A stretch of 64,000 bases of DNA from Crocodylus rhombifer (taxonomy: Eukaryota; Chordata; Crocodylia; Crocodylidae), in contig JAVSML010020426.1 in NCBI GenBank assembly GCA_038503035.1, forward strand, positions 151,966 through 215,965. The letters run 5' to 3'. A program made the position numbers and the translations under genes. The stretch's first letter is position 1. Each line of letters starts with the position of its first letter. Positions 1 through 12,238 of the stretch are shown here, piece after piece. The notes beneath the pieces were generated by a model, which saw nothing but the letters and a program-made list of their open reading frames with translations, ran no database searches and was not told where the DNA came from.

Positions 1-434
1 TAAATAAGGCAGTGGCCCAAAGCCTGCAATTAATTTAACAAGATAATATAGGGATTATGATTCTTCAAGAAACTCTGCACAAAAGTTTCCTGTTTCCTCA
101 GAATTGTAAAGATTTTGGAGAAGTTCTTTCATGAATTCCTGTGGTCCATAGGGCACGCACTTGCCAGTAGCTAATAATTTATCGCATCTACAATTATGGA
201 AAAGATTTATGTGGAGGTATTCTCCTGATTCCCTGAGAGAAGAGTATCAGAAAGCAGTAATCGCTACAGAATATATCTTACCAAAAGAAGAAATTTCTGA
301 CTTCTTTCTGGTACAAGTATTTGGTTATGTGCCATTATATTTAAATAGAATTGCACTCGTTAAAAGAATGATCTTCATGAATGATGACTAACAAATTCCT
401 CAATACTGATCCTGTTGTCTGCCTTCGTTGTTTC
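1..434 (+). other. AT-rich intronic DNA with an unexplained 76-aa open frame
   Basis: This stretch lies in CLUAP1 intron 3. A frame at 161-391 is open after an upstream stop at 149-151. Its C-terminal half reads like a real protein (charged helix, then a hydrophobic VQVFGYVPLYLNR stretch), although the DNA is AT-rich and stops are expected. There is no ATG near its start, no clear splice signal, and I do not recognise the family. It could be a pseudogene fragment, a repeat-encoded piece or chance. No CLUAP1 exon is visible here on the minus strand. Confidence 0.25.
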
Positions 435-827
435 AATCTCCTTCACCATCTAGTCCAATCACCTGCTCAAAGCAAGACCATACCCAACTGTATCATCCTA
501 AGTCTTTGTCTAGCCAGGTCTTAAAATCCGCCAAGAACAGAGATTCCACAACTCTTCTGGGTAACCTATTCCACTGCTTTATTACCCTCCTAGTGAGAAC
601 GTTTTTCCCTGATATATAACCTAAACTTTCCTTGCTGCAGCTTGAGACCACTGCTCCTTTTTCTGTCATATGTCACCACTAGGAACAGTCTAGTTCTATC
701 CTCTTCGGAACCACCCTTAGGTAGTTGAAGGCTGGTATTAAATCCCCTTTCCTTCTCTACTCCAGACTAAATAAGACCAGTTCTCTCAGCTTCTCCTCAT
801 AAGTCATGTGACCCAGCTCCCTAACTA

Positions 828-1233
828 CCGTGTTTCCCCGAAAATAAGACACTGTCTTATATTTATTTTTCCTCAAGAAGACACACTATGGCTTATTTTC
901 AGGGGATGTCTTATTTTTAAAACAGCAGCCACAGCTTTATTCTTCCCCCTGAGGACACACAATACCTAAAGCAGAACTTCCTGCTCCTCATTTCACTGAG
1001 GAGACTTTTACTTTCACTTTCTATTTCTCCCTCTCCGGTCACCTCCGAGATAGCAGCTGTCACGATGGGGCAAATGAGAAGGGCTGCCCGTCTTATTTAC
1101 CGCTTCGCGCCAGTACGCTTAGCCACGCCTATCACTATGTCTTATTTTTGGGGTATGGCTTATATTGCGCAAATACGTAGAAATCCTGCTACGGCTTATT
1201 TTATGGGTATGTCTTATTTTCGGGGAAACACGG
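828..1233. mobile_element. TA-flanked MITE with 23-bp perfect terminal inverted repeats
   Basis: The left end CCGTGTTTCCCCGAAAATAA continues for 23 bases as an exact reverse complement of the right end at 1211-1233. Both sides carry TA (826-827 and 1234-1235), and the CR1 sequence continues directly across, so this is an insertion of 406 bp into the CR1. Inside, the motif 'cttattttcaggggatgtcttattt' is echoed near the right end. No transposase is encoded. TA target duplication suggests the Tc1/mariner class; superfamily assignment is inference. Confidence 0.85.
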
Positions 1234-1546
1234 TAGTTTGGCTCTCCCCCGCCCCACTGAACTCTCTCTGATTTGTCTGCATCCTTTCTGCAGTGGGGAG
1301 ACAAACCAGATGCTATACTCCAGATGTGGCCTCACCAGTGCTGAACAGAGGGGAATAATCACTTCCCTTGATCTGCTGGCAATGCTCCTGCGAATACAGC
1401 CCAATATGTCATGAGCCTTCTTCACAACAAGGGCATACTATTGGTTCATATTAAAGCTTACTGTCCTTTTCTGCAAAGCAGTTGCTTAACCAGTCAGTCC
1501 CCAGCCTGTTCCTGTGCATGCAATTGTTCCAGCCTAAGTGCAGAAT

Positions 1547-3472
1547 TTAGCATTTGTCCTTACTGAACCTCATGAGATTTCTTTTCATCCAATCCTCCAA
1601 TTTCTCAAAGTCTCTGTGAATCCTAGCCCTACCCTCTAGTGTATCTACTATTCCCCACAACTTGATGTGATCTACAAACTTGTTGAGGATGCGCTCCAAC
1701 CCATCATCCAGGTCACTGATACAGAATAACACCGACTCCAGGACTGACTGCTGGGGCACTACACTTGATACCAGCTGCCAGCTAGACATCAAGCTATTAA
1801 CTACTATCCTCTGAAACCAATGATCCAGCCAGTTTTCTATCCACTTTATAGTCCATTCATCCAAGACATACTTCCTTACCCTGCTTGCAAGAATGTTATG
1901 GGAGACCATATCAAAATCCTTGCTGAAGTCAAGTTATATCACATCCGCTGTACCTCCCTGCATCCACAAAGCCAGTCATCTCATCATAGAAGGCAATCAG
2001 GTTGGTCAGGCATGATTTTCCCTTGGTAAATCCATGCTGACTGTTCCTAATCACTGTTCCATGTGCTTAGAAATGGGTTTCTTGTGGAACTGTTCCAGGA
2101 TTTTTCCAGGGACTGAGATAAGGCTGACCGTTCTGTAATTCCTTTAATCCTACTTCTTCCCTGTCTTAAAGATGGGCACTACATTTGCCCTTTTCCAATC
2201 AGCTGGGACCTTTTCCAATTGTGACAAGTTTTCAAAGGTAATGGCCAGTGCCTCTGCAATCACATCAGCCAACTCCCTCAGCACCCTCGGGTGCATTGCA
2301 TCCAGCCTCATGGACTTGTACATGTCCAGCTTTTCTAAATAGTTCCTAACCTGTTCTTCTGCCCGTTGGCTTCTCACCTTCTCCCCAAACTGTGCTGCCA
2401 AGCACAAATGCCTGAGAGCTGACCTTTCCTGTGAAAACTGAGGTGAAAAAGGCATCAACTACTTCAGCCTTTTCCACATTTTCTGTCACTAGGTTACCTC
2501 CCCCACTGCTGCCAAGCACAGTTGGCTTGGCAGGGACCCACACTTCCTCCAACAAGAAATGTCTCTTGTTACCCTTCACGTCCCTTGCCAGCCGTAACTC
2601 CAATTGCACTTTGGCCTTCCTGACTTCATCCCTGCATGCCCGAGCAATACTCTTATACTCTTCCCTATTTGCATGTCCAAGTTTCCATTTCTTTTAAGCT
2701 TCCTTTTTCTGTTTTACTTCATTGAAGAGTTCTCTGCAAAGCCAAGCTGGTTTTCTGCTGTACTTGGTAGTATTCCTGTGCATCAGGATGGTTCACTCCT
2801 GCATCCTGTTAAGATTTCTTTAAAATACAACCAACTCTCCTAGACACCTTTTCCCAGCAGACTGGCCTCCCAGGGAATCCTGCCCATCAGTTCTCTGCTG
2901 AAGTCTGCTCTTCTGAAGTCCAGGGTCTTTACTCTGCTGTTCTCCTTCCTTCCTTTCCTCAGGATCTTGAACTCAATCATTTTGTGGTCACTGCTGCCCA
3001 TGATGCCATCCACCACTACATTCCCCACCAATTCTTCCCTGTTTGTGAGCAGCAGGTCAAGAAGTGTATGGCCCTTAATTAACCTGTCCAACACTTGCAC
3101 CAGGAAGTTGTCCCTAAAACTCTCCAAAAAACTTCTTGGATTCCCTGTGCACTGCTGTGTTGCTCTCCCAACAGATGTCAAGGTGCTTGAAGTCCCCCAT
3201 GAGAATCAAGGGGACTTCTGTGATTGGGAAACTTCTGCTAGCTGTCTGAAGAAAGCATCCACCTCATCCACCAGGTCTAATAGTCTATACCAGACACCTA
3301 CCATGACATCACCCTTATTGCTCTCCTCTCTGACCCAAACCCACAGACTTTCAGCAGACCTAACTCCAGTTTCATACTGGAGCTCTGAGCAGTCATACAG
3401 CTCTTTTACATAAAGCACAACTCTTCCGCCACTTCTCCTGAACAGTTGATGCCCATTCATGAGTGTAGTCAT
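1547..3472 (-). pseudogene. CR1 ORF2 (endonuclease plus reverse transcriptase), broken
   Basis: Minus-strand fragments follow CR1 order. An endonuclease part lies at 2840-3472 (GGRVVLYVKE, later SSDHKMIEFKI, so the SDH motif survives). The early RT part is at 2150-2609 (PADWKRANVVPIFKTGKK), and the later RT part with the palm at 1547-1909. The catalytic FADD motif reads FVDH and the product-strand PQG motif reads PQQ, so the copy cannot be active. Frames are separated by stops and shifts. Confidence 0.85.
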
Positions 3473-3718
3473 GCAAGCTATCCCAGCAAGTCTCTGTTAT
3501 TCCAATCACATCAGTTCTGAGACTATGTGGGGACTTCCAATTCCTTCTACTTGTTTCCCAGGCTCCATGCATTTGTGTACAGACACCAGAGCCAAGTGCC
3601 CTATTTTCTCAGTAAGAATGAAAGGGCCTCCCCTGTTGCCCATTTCTGCTTGTGGTTCTTCCAGGTTGACCATTTCCCCCACTTACTCAGGGTCTTTGGT
3701 CTCCATCCCCGGGTGAAC

Positions 3719-4260
3719 CTACTTTAAAACCTTCCTCACTAGGTTTGCAAGCCTGTCTGAGAAAATGCTCTTCCCTCCCTTTGTCAGGTGGATCCTGTCT
3801 CTTCCTAGTAATCCTTCTTGTAACCACATCCCATGGTCAAAGAAGGCAAATCTCTGCTGGCAACACCATCTGCACACCAACACATTGATCTGCAGGATGT
3901 GTCCACTCCTTCCCCAGCCCTTTCCCTTGACTGGAAAGACTGAGAGCATCACCTGAGGCCCTGTGCCTTTCACCCTTGCACTCAGAGCACTGTAGTCATT
4001 TTTGACCTGCTCAGGGTCACCCCTGGAAATATCTTTGATACCCACTTGGATAAGCAGAATGGGATAGTAATCAGACGGCCAGATGAGTCTCAGTAATCCC
4101 TCTGTGACGTCTCAGATCTGGTTCCAGGCAAGCAGCAGACCTCCTGAAACAATAGGTCAGGCCAGCAGATGGATGCTTCTATCCCCTGCAGAAGGGAATC
4201 TCCCACCACTACTACCTATTGCTTCCTCTTGATGGCAATCATTTCGATCTTCCCAGCCCT
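3719..4260 (-). pseudogene. CR1 ORF1 with SGNH esterase-like domain, broken
   Basis: The frame at 3719-4045 resembles the C-terminal half of the CR1 ORF1 esterase: 'QVMLSVFPVKGKG' and then 'RDRIHLTKGGKSIFSDRLANL', the DxxH region of SGNH hydrolases. Further upstream on the minus strand, around 4183-4206, the GDSLLQG nucleophile motif can be read in another frame. ORF1 of CR1 binds RNA and carries a lipase/esterase-like fold of unclear role. The reading frame is not continuous. Confidence 0.7.
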
Positions 4261-4420
4261 GGGGAGACCTGGCCTTGCCTCTTCTCCCAATGGAACATGC
4301 TCCTCCTCCTGTCCTGCTAGCACATTATTACCAAGCCTAGAGGACATCAAACACAGTACAGTATCTATTCACAGTAGGCTAACACATGACCCGCTTCCTC
4401 CAGTCCGAAGTCTGAGACAC

Positions 4421-4919
4421 ACATTATGAACACAATGACTGACATGCAGAGCGCTAAAACTTCCACTCACTCTGTTACTACACTGTACTTCTGAAGCAAC
4501 TGATCAAGAATCACTTAGTTGAAACTCAGTGTTTCAGTGCTGAATGAAATCAGTCCAGTGCTCCATTTTGGAACTGTTTTTTAAATGAGCTGTATTTTAT
4601 GCAACTCTGCTCTTGCCTCTGTCCTAGGACATGAATACATGATCTAATACTGTGCTGAATTTCCAGCAGGCACAACACAGAAAAGTATAGCCCAAGAGGA
4701 AGGAAGGCGATTTCACACCATTTCAATACCCCCTTCAGAAATAAAAAACGAAGAAACAAACTTACTTGGAACAGATTAGTGAGGCACTGCAGAACTTTTT
4801 GTGAATGACTGTGTTTTACAAATTAAAACAGATGCTAGATTACATAGCACAAATGTAATTAACTAGCAGAAGGGAGGAGAGGATAACTAAGCATAAATAT
4901 TAACTGACTGCAGGAGAAG
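4421..4919. other. Intronic sequence without recognised features
   Basis: AT-rich DNA of CLUAP1 intron 3 between two CR1 copies. No exon, repeat family or RNA gene is recognised here. Confidence 0.5.
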
Positions 4920-5270
4920 TCATAGAATCATAGAGTTGGAAGGGACCTAGACAGATCGAGTCTGACCCCCTGCCATGGGCAGGAAGGAGCACTGGGGGTG
5001 GCAGGGGTCATAAGACCCCAACCAGGTGCCTATCCAGTCTCCTCTTGAAGATTTCCAGGGAAGGTGAGAGTACCACCTCTCTGGGAAGCCTATTCCAGGC
5101 TCTGGCCACCCTTAAAGTGAAGCAGTTCTTCCTAATATCTAACCTAAACCTATCCTCCCTCAGCTTGTGGCCATTGTTCCTGGTGACTCCAAGGGGGGCC
5201 CTGGTGAACAGACTTTCCCTGAGTCCCTGCTGCTGGCCCCTGATAAGGTTGTAGGCAGCCAAAAGTCCCT
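4920..5270 (-). mobile_element. 5'-truncated CR1 3' end, antisense
   Basis: It starts with the CR1 tail in antisense (catagaatcatagagttgga, then 'agggacct') and runs into the conserved ORF2 C-terminus. The 84-aa minus frame 5008-5262 (NRLPREVVLSPSLEIFKRRL) is the last part of CR1 ORF2. It is intact over its short length, so this copy is younger than the one at 435-4420. Confidence 0.9.
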
Positions 5271-6792
5271 TGATAATTAATCATGGGGACCTTTTCTTAA
5301 TGCCCTCAGTTTCTGCTTGCTGCTGTTCAGTCAGCGATTCTTCTTACCATTAAACTGATACCCCTAGACCAAAGCCCAAGTGTCCATTCCTGTGCCAAAA
5401 AAGGAAGTGTCCATTCCTGTGCCAAACTGAACTTTCATGCAAGAATTACATTCTGGTCACCATTTCAGGCTCCCCATTGTGATCATTACAAAAAACTTCC
5501 TCCCAGAGAACTCAGTATTATGAAAGGAAAAAATTAGCTTAGTAGCCATGAACATAAACCATAAGTAAATGATATCATACTTCATGCCCAAGACTAAGTC
5601 AAGAAGAGAAGAAAAGAAAAGAAAACAAGAAGTAAATCTCATTCACCCACAAGGGACACAGTAGCTGAGGAAACAGAACAAGTCAAATAGAGACCAGTCT
5701 TTCTTACCTAACCTACCTGTGATGTTTGCTTTTCATTCCAAAATTAACATGGTTTTGTTAGTGTCAGTTGTAACACCGATCACCATTTAAGACAATTACA
5801 ATCAGCTTTCAACAATGTGCTTAGAATGACTACAGAATACATAGAACAAACAAGGAAAGAAAACTCTTCTGGATAGTATCAGAATAAAGCTGGAAATAAA
5901 GATGGTGTTGTAACTTACAAACTACCCAAAACATTTTAAAGGTATGTAGATACAATGGAGTTCAGTACGCTAGAGAAGGCTACACTGATAGACAACAGAA
6001 AGATGAATACAAATTGCTTGCAGACAAATCCCCCAGAATACTATGGCACTTCAGGGAAGAATCCTATGGTCAAGAAATAATACAATACTGTCCTTATACA
6101 GATTGCCTGCCCATCTTCTCCTTTAAGACAAACTTTATTTAATGTCTAATGTCCTGCAATCTGTATCCAGTAAGGACCTACTAAGAAGCACTTGTTCCAA
6201 TGAAAGCATAGATTCAGACAAGAAATGAAAAAAGGATCATACAATAAGATACAAAACCATATAGCTGTCTTGAGTTCAAGGCCCCCCAGAGCCTAATGGC
6301 TCACTGACTAGCAAGGTTAAGGCTCATCAGCTTTTGTAGCCAAGGGCACATAACGGAGCAATGTGGCTCATATCACATTTAACCCCCAACCCAAGTGACC
6401 AAGTACTTATATTCAGCTAGGGACAACCGTTGACATGAGTCTAAAACAGGGCTTGTATTTATGCCTCAGGAGTCATAGTAAGACATCTTCACAGTCCTGC
6501 CAACACACCCAAATATGACTGTTTCAAAACTAAAATATTGTTAGGACCTGTATTTCACAGAGGATTTATTTAACTCTTCTGACATTTACATTATGCTCTA
6601 CTATGCAAAAAAAACAGGCATACAATGTTAGGAGCGATACTGGTGTGTTTATTACTCAGTCTTTTGAAAAATCCATTTTGCTTAGGACTTTTTATATTTA
6701 CACTTTTTAGTTTTATCAAGTGTTAAAAAAACAGGGCTGTGTTAGATATTCTTTATAGGGCTAGTCATTAAAAACCCTATTCTACAACCCCC

Positions 6793-6831
<39 letters not shown>

Positions 6832-8199
6832 AACTTCAAGTGATGCAAGTAATTCTGTTCTAGTTACTACTGAAACTGTGCTTATATTCAAGTAAGTATT
6901 GCTGTTTTTATTTACAACCTTGGTTACCATGTCACCTACATGGTCCAGTCAAAGACCAGAATCCCACTGCTCCAGTCATAGGCAGATCTAGGATTCTGAA
7001 AAATGCAGATGGCATGGTGTATGGGCGCATATAACACAACACATTTTTCTACAGGTAAAAAGAAACTAGAAGCTATGTAGTAAGGGCCTAAGACGATATT
7101 ACTCAATTTAAGACAGAAGCAAGAACAAAAGTAACTTTATTGGAATGTGCAATAATTTTCTATACCATATATTATGTATTAAAAAACATGACAAACTTGA
7201 CAAGCTAGGCAAAAATAGTCAAAAGATGTTGTTTCTTTGGTCCTGTAGTCATTAAACATATATCTCTTTCTGATTCATAAAACAAAATCTAGCCTTCTTG
7301 ACATCTTGACAGTACATCCAATGTCTCAAAGAAAAATTATTTCCAAACCTAATTCAATGTTTCCACACCTGAGTTTGTTTCTAACTTTAGTTAAAAACAC
7401 TGTCTGAAAGGCTGTGAAACAGGAACTACATTACCAGGAGCACCTAACAGACAGCAGAATTGCAGAAGAAAGAATAGCTTGATAAGAGGAATATTAAAAC
7501 CATTAAAAAAGGAGGGAGGGTCATTAACATCTGTGGAATGAAGAGTTTAGAAAGGATAAAGTAGATTATTAGCCATGACGTCCGTCATGACTACCTGAAT
7601 AGAAATGCTGCTGCCACTGTCAGAATTTTAAATTTTGGGTGAAGTGGGAATCAAACTGGGGTGCAACTGCAGCACAGCATCCCACCCTAATCCGCCACAG
7701 TTCAAACAAAGAGCAAGGTGGCAGCTTCCACCCCAGTTTACAGTCCACAAAGAGACACTTTCATTTAACTTCAGTGAAGTCAGTTTCACTCTGTTTCTTC
7801 AATGAAGTTACTTACATTATGTAAATACTATACAAAGCACGGGTCTAAGTCTATAGGATTTGGGGCTGTAACCTAAATTACAATGTAAATGTGCCAATTT
7901 TCAATAACATCATCTCTTTCTCTTCTCTCAGCCTCTCATTGTTTTTTTGACTTTTTACACTAAATATCAAGCTCATCTTCCCTGAGGGTAGTAGGCAGGT
8001 TGCATTTGGCAACACATCTGGAGAAAAAACAGGTATTGGTTTGTACCTAACAAATTGTACAAGAATATACAGCATATTTAGCCATGCAGTAAAAGAAAAA
8101 TTTCAGGACAAAAAAAAAAGTCCATTCAGAGTCTTAACACAAGTATGGGTGAGTGAGATTTAGATCGCATCCTATGGAAGACTACTTATATAGACTTAC
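5271..8199. other. CLUAP1 intron 3, mostly unannotated; local duplication and microsatellite
   Basis: I searched this stretch on the minus strand for CLUAP1 exon 4 and found no match. A short tandem duplication of about 25 bp (unit containing 'gtgtccattcctgtgcc') lies at 5376-5428. The dinucleotide repeat is listed separately. No other gene or repeat is recognised. Confidence 0.5.
6793..6829. repeat. (CA)n microsatellite
   Basis: About 18 uninterrupted CA units, in CLUAP1 intron 3. Likely length-polymorphic. Confidence 0.95.
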
Positions 8200-8284
8200 C
8201 ATAAACTGAGCAACTGCCTTAATGAAGAAAACCCGGTCCTGCTCTGTCTCAACATCAGAAGGAATATCGGTCTGTGGTTCATAC
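8200..8284 (-). CDS. CLUAP1: CLUAP1 coding exon 3
   Basis: This 85-nt exon encodes the final base of the Arg codon split with exon 2 and then 28 residues, starting [20 protein letters not shown] and ending IKAVAQFM. It matches the vertebrate CLUAP1 N-terminal region as I remember it, with conservative changes only. On the minus strand the acceptor is ...cccatag at 8285 and the donor is GTAAGT at 8199-8194. It ends in phase 0. CLUAP1/IFT38 is a peripheral IFT-B subunit needed for ciliogenesis, and this part belongs to its calponin-homology-like N-terminal domain, known to bind IFT80. The next exon lies beyond the left edge of the window. Confidence 0.95.
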
Positions 8285-10387
8285 CTATGGGAGGGAACAT
8301 TGTTTTTTATTAACAGGTACCAATACATTCATGAGAAAAAGTCAAGAATCACGTGCATGAGCACCAGAAAACTAACTATTCAGCTTCTAATGCAGATGGA
8401 GAAACAGTAGATCAATATCTAGGATCTGTATATGTAAATTATATCTGAATATGTAAATTAGAGAAGCATAAAAATTGCAAGAACTATAAAGCTTAGGGCA
8501 TCTTTGCAAAGAGGATGTCAAACTCAGATCCTGAAACCTACTTTGTGGCTTATTATGAGGGAACAGAAATATTTAGCTCCCTTAGCTAAATCCATTTTAA
8601 GGCTTGGATTTAGGCTTTAGATCAAAAGAATATTTATGATGAGAGATTATTTACTAATTTTTTCTTTCTTTTTTTTTTTTTTTTAAACAAAACTACACAG
8701 AAACTAAACCTATTACTACTAGGTTCAACTACCTGATTTAAAAAGACAAAACAGTGATCAACTACACATTCCTAACCTACAGGACAGTATACTAAAATGA
8801 TCAATAGCAAAACAGTTAACAACCACTCTCACGATTCTTAATTCACAAACTTCTTCCAAAGATGAAACAACTTAATGAAGAGTTACCTTTGTAACACTAG
8901 AAACCATTTCTTATTGAAAGTTTACACTTCAAAGCAGCAGTGCAGGGAAGCAGCTGGACACCCAAGACAAAATGGAAGCTGCAACTTATGGTTGCTGCCG
9001 CAATCACAAATATGAACAGGTGGTTACTGGCAGCATCTGCTTTTGGTTTTTTTTGCACACCTCCCATCCAACTTGGAACGCAGGATGGTTGCCCTTGTCA
9101 TCCCTCCTAATTACACCACTACTTCGTAGCACATGATTCTGCCAATGAGTGTTCTGTAACAAATTCTGTAACCACAGAATTGGGGAAAATAGTTTCACTT
9201 ATCATTTACCCCTGCCTCCAAAATAAAACTTCCCTGATGCCTGAATAATAAATAAACATTTTACATTTTATAGCACCTTTCATCTTGTAGGATCCTAAAA
9301 TACTTCGTGAGTGTTCAAAAAAACCCATAACACTGAAATGGAGTCACCTTTAGAGCGTGACCATCAAGTAACTGGCAAATTGTACATTATACACAAGGAC
9401 ACATCAAAGAAGAAGAAACTGGGAAAATCACCTGTCCCACCTCTCTCAAAAAGCGCAATGAGATCTTTTAATGTTCACATGGAACAGACTGTCCCCTCTT
9501 TGAAATCTCATTTCAAATTTAAAACAAATCAAGTCTAAATTAACCTCTCTGCTTTGCAATGCAATTACAAGGCTCTTGGAAGCAAGAAAAGCTGATTTAT
9601 TGGTTGCCTTCTGTAATTTTGGCTAGTATAACCCACCAAATAAAGCCCAATAGCTTTCTAACTGCCTGGGATGTAAATGAAGCACTTCATTTACAAGCAC
9701 AATACTTCCAATCTCATTACAATATCCAAGTTAAAGCACCTGAAGCTGTTCAGTTTAATTGGATTAATACTTCTTTCACCTTTAAAAAAAAACAACAGTG
9801 TTCTCTGGTGTAATGATGAGTCATTCTACCTGTTCTTTTGACCGAATCTTGGAGGCAAACTTTCTGATTTTAATTTGAATGGAAAAGGGCAAGTAAATTA
9901 AGCTCCAAACGCAGGTGTGTAGGGAAAAAAGCGAGAGGGTACTACATTCCTTAAGAACTGATCTTATTTAAAAAAGTGTCATTTTTTTTTCAAAATTTAA
10001 TCAAAACAGTTTTTTTAAATGGTTTATATATACCCCTACAATACACACAACCCAAATATTACTGCAAGTGAAACTTACTTAAAATGAACTATAACTGAAG
10101 GTGGGAATATAAAAATACAAAAACAAAGAGCAACAATGGTCAAGGCTAAATTTCTACCTGTTGTAACAGGATAAGAACAAATGTTCCCTTTTCATACATG
10201 TGTATAAACGGACAACGTGTGTGTATCTGTATGTGTGGCTTCATCTACCAAACCAGGTTCACAGATGTTAGAACTCAGTGGAGATTTATGGATTATAAAT
10301 GAGGGGTAATTTAAAGGCAAATCAGGAGCATAATTTTAACCAGGCACTGGTTCCAGATTTTTAAATGAATATGGTGCTGGTATAACA
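8285..10387. other. CLUAP1 intron 2, left part
   Basis: AT-rich intronic DNA without recognisable genes. A T-rich tract with a long oligo-T run lies at 8658-8684, which may be the tail of an old retroposon in antisense. No CR1 is recognised here. Confidence 0.5.
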
Positions 10388-10805
10388 CAGGCGTTGGAAA
10401 TGCTTTCAGGCTGAGTGCTAAAAAACCCACCACCTCAAATTGGAACATGTTGGCATGCTGGGGTGGGTACCAGGGAAGTCACCAGGGGTTTGATCTTTGT
10501 CGCAGCCGTGCAGCCCTGGCCCCTTCCCCACCATGCTCCCGAGGCACACGTGCAGCCACCACTGGCAACGAGCCAGACCCAGTCTCAGAACCCCAGTGCA
10601 GTTGCTTGTAGGCTTGCAGCTGCCTGCTGCAAACAGCCCAGGCTCTGGCTAGGCCCTAATACCTGTCACAGTGCCAGGGCTGCTCACAGCAGGGCCTGCA
10701 ACCTCCCCACTTCCTGCTGTGAGCAGCCCAGGCTCCAAACTTCATGCTAATTTCAGGGCCAGCTGTGGCATGCTGAGCAAAATGGCTGGGGATTGCCAAC
10801 CCCTG
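10388..10805. mobile_element. hAT-type MITE in CLUAP1 intron 2
   Basis: Exact 8-bp target duplications GTATAACA lie at 10380-10387 and 10806-10813. The ends CAGGCGTTGGAAATGC (left) and CAGGGGTTGGCAATCC (right, reverse complement) form imperfect terminal inverted repeats starting with CAG, as in hAT elements. The 418-bp body is GC-rich, has no transposase and contains internal inverted copies of a 'ctgctgtgagcagccc'-like word. Positions 10733-10756 are the exact reverse complement of 24 nt of CLUAP1 exon 2 (12264-12287). Confidence 0.85.
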
Positions 10806-10850
10806 GTATAACACATCCTTTTCTGTCACAAATATTTTGTTTTCGATATA

Positions 10851-11373
10851 CCACATTTACCTGAGTCCAAGATCGATGGGGTAGAGGGCAGAGGGGCTTA
10901 TCTTGGATTTGAGTACTGGCCCAGAGCACACATTGCTGAACCACCACCTTCCACAGGCCAGAGTGGTTTGTTTGGCAGGGGGAGGGGCTCACAGCCAGGG
11001 GAACATGAGGGAGACTGCAAAACGGAAGGGAACCTGCAGCCTGCTCCCACCCACCACCCTCCATGCCTGTGCCTGGCCCCCACTACCCTCTGCTCCTCTC
11101 CCTTGAGCTGCCTCCTCCCCCTTACCTTCTGTTCTAGTCCCTCCAGCCCCAACCTGCCCCTGGCACCACTTCTCCCTGGCCAGGCCAGGGCTGCATTACT
11201 GCTGAAGGTCCCAGGGGAGCAGAGCTGCAACAGAAGGTAAAGGGCTGGTGGGGAAGGAGTGGGTGGGCAGGCTACAGAGGAGAGTAGAGGGTCAGTGGCT
11301 GGGAGTATATGGAATCTAATTATTTGGAGGGTCATCTTAAATTCAAAGTTGCCTTGGATTTGGGTGAATATGG
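10851..11373. mobile_element. TA-flanked MITE with related terminal repeats
   Basis: Left end CCACATTTACCTGAGTCCAA and right end, reverse complemented, CCATATTCACCCAAATCCAA are inverted repeats. TA flanks both sides (10849-10850 and 11374-11375). The 523-bp GC-rich body has no transposase. The pattern of CC, a T-rich stretch, then ACC or CCC resembles the element at 828-1233, so the two may share a transposase class. That link is inference. Confidence 0.7.
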
Positions 11374-11559
11374 TACGTAAAATACATAAAAGCTAGATTA
11401 AAAACCATGAATCTTCTTTTTGGAAAACCTCACCAACCTGCAACTTGTTTTTAGTTCAACTAACTGACTCAAATTTTAGGGGTCTATCTTTAAAATACAC
11501 AGGCTCAAGAAAATTCATCTCTGGTACGGGCCAGTAATCTTTGTTTAGCAGCAAGCTGA

Positions 11560-11801
11560 GATGACCCAGCTTGGGTCTGACGCAGGACAGCGTCCCAGCC
11601 ATCACTCCTCCCTGATGCTGCTTCTCCCTGCTGCCCAAATATGGCCCAGGCAAAGCTCCACATCACCTAGCTGTGGCATGGGCAAGGCCCCCCATCACAA
11701 ACACTGCCGAAGACACCCTCCTCGCCACCCAGTTCTGCTAGCCAAACCCAGTGGCTCTATGAGCAATATTTGGCTCACAGGCTGCAGATTGCTGACCCCT
11801 G
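11560..11801. mobile_element. hAT-like MITE fragment
   Basis: The right end 'ggctgcagattgctgacccctg' is a typical hAT terminus in reverse (CAGGGGTCAGCAATCTGCAG). The body includes 'gagcaatatttggctcacag', common wording in these elements. I could not find the left terminus or a matching 8-bp duplication, so the left boundary is approximate. Confidence 0.6.
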
Positions 11802-11854
11802 ATCTAGGAAAAAACCCTTCAACTAGGCAAAAAACAGATGACTTAGGAGGCACA

Positions 11855-11980
11855 GAATGAAAAAAAAACAGAAGGCTGGAAGGGACCTCAAGAAGTCACC
11901 TAACCAAAACTCCTGCTTGAGGAAATCATCCCTACCTAAAACACCCTTACCCACATTATTTGCCTCTCTGGAAAAGTTAT
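11855..11980 (-). mobile_element. Degenerate CR1 3' end, antisense
   Basis: The text 'ggctggaagggacctcaag' followed by 'gtca...aaaactcctgcttgagg' is the CR1 tail in antisense, decayed. No coding part remains. Confidence 0.7.
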
Positions 11981-12238
11981 ATTATTGTATTCATGACACA
12001 TACAGATCACTGAAGGCACACACTTGGTACTTAAAATGCAAACTTAGTAACCATATGTTCCTACCTAACACTCAGAACAACATCTCTCTCAAAATGACTA
12101 AACTTCTAATCTCATCAAGTCCCTCTTTAAAACCCTTAATACAGTTCCATATCAGAGTATCAGCTCCAAAAGTCTCACTAATGTCATGTTCCGATGTGTG
12201 AATTGGTATGCACTGTTGCATTGGAATAAAGCACCAAC

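Larger units (their letters stand above)
435..4420 (-). mobile_element. Nearly full-length degenerate CR1 LINE, antisense
   Basis: Read on the minus strand the element runs from ORF1 (around 4400) through endonuclease and reverse transcriptase to a CR1-type 3' end near 435. Antisense wording such as 'ctagtccaatcacctgctc' and 'gttttttcctaat'-like 3'UTR text is typical of CR1. The coding parts are broken into short frames by many stops and shifts, so this is an old dead copy. It is interrupted by a TA-flanked DNA element at 828-1233. It fills much of CLUAP1 intron 3. The exact 3' boundary is uncertain by tens of bases. Confidence 0.85.

Noticed and set aside
6793..6829. Possible Z-DNA regulatory element
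   Set aside because: An ordinary (CA)n microsatellite in an intron; nothing around it suggests a role.
5271..8199. CLUAP1 exon 4
   Set aside because: I searched the minus strand for the conserved continuation of the protein after IKAVAQFM and found no match, so it should be outside the window.
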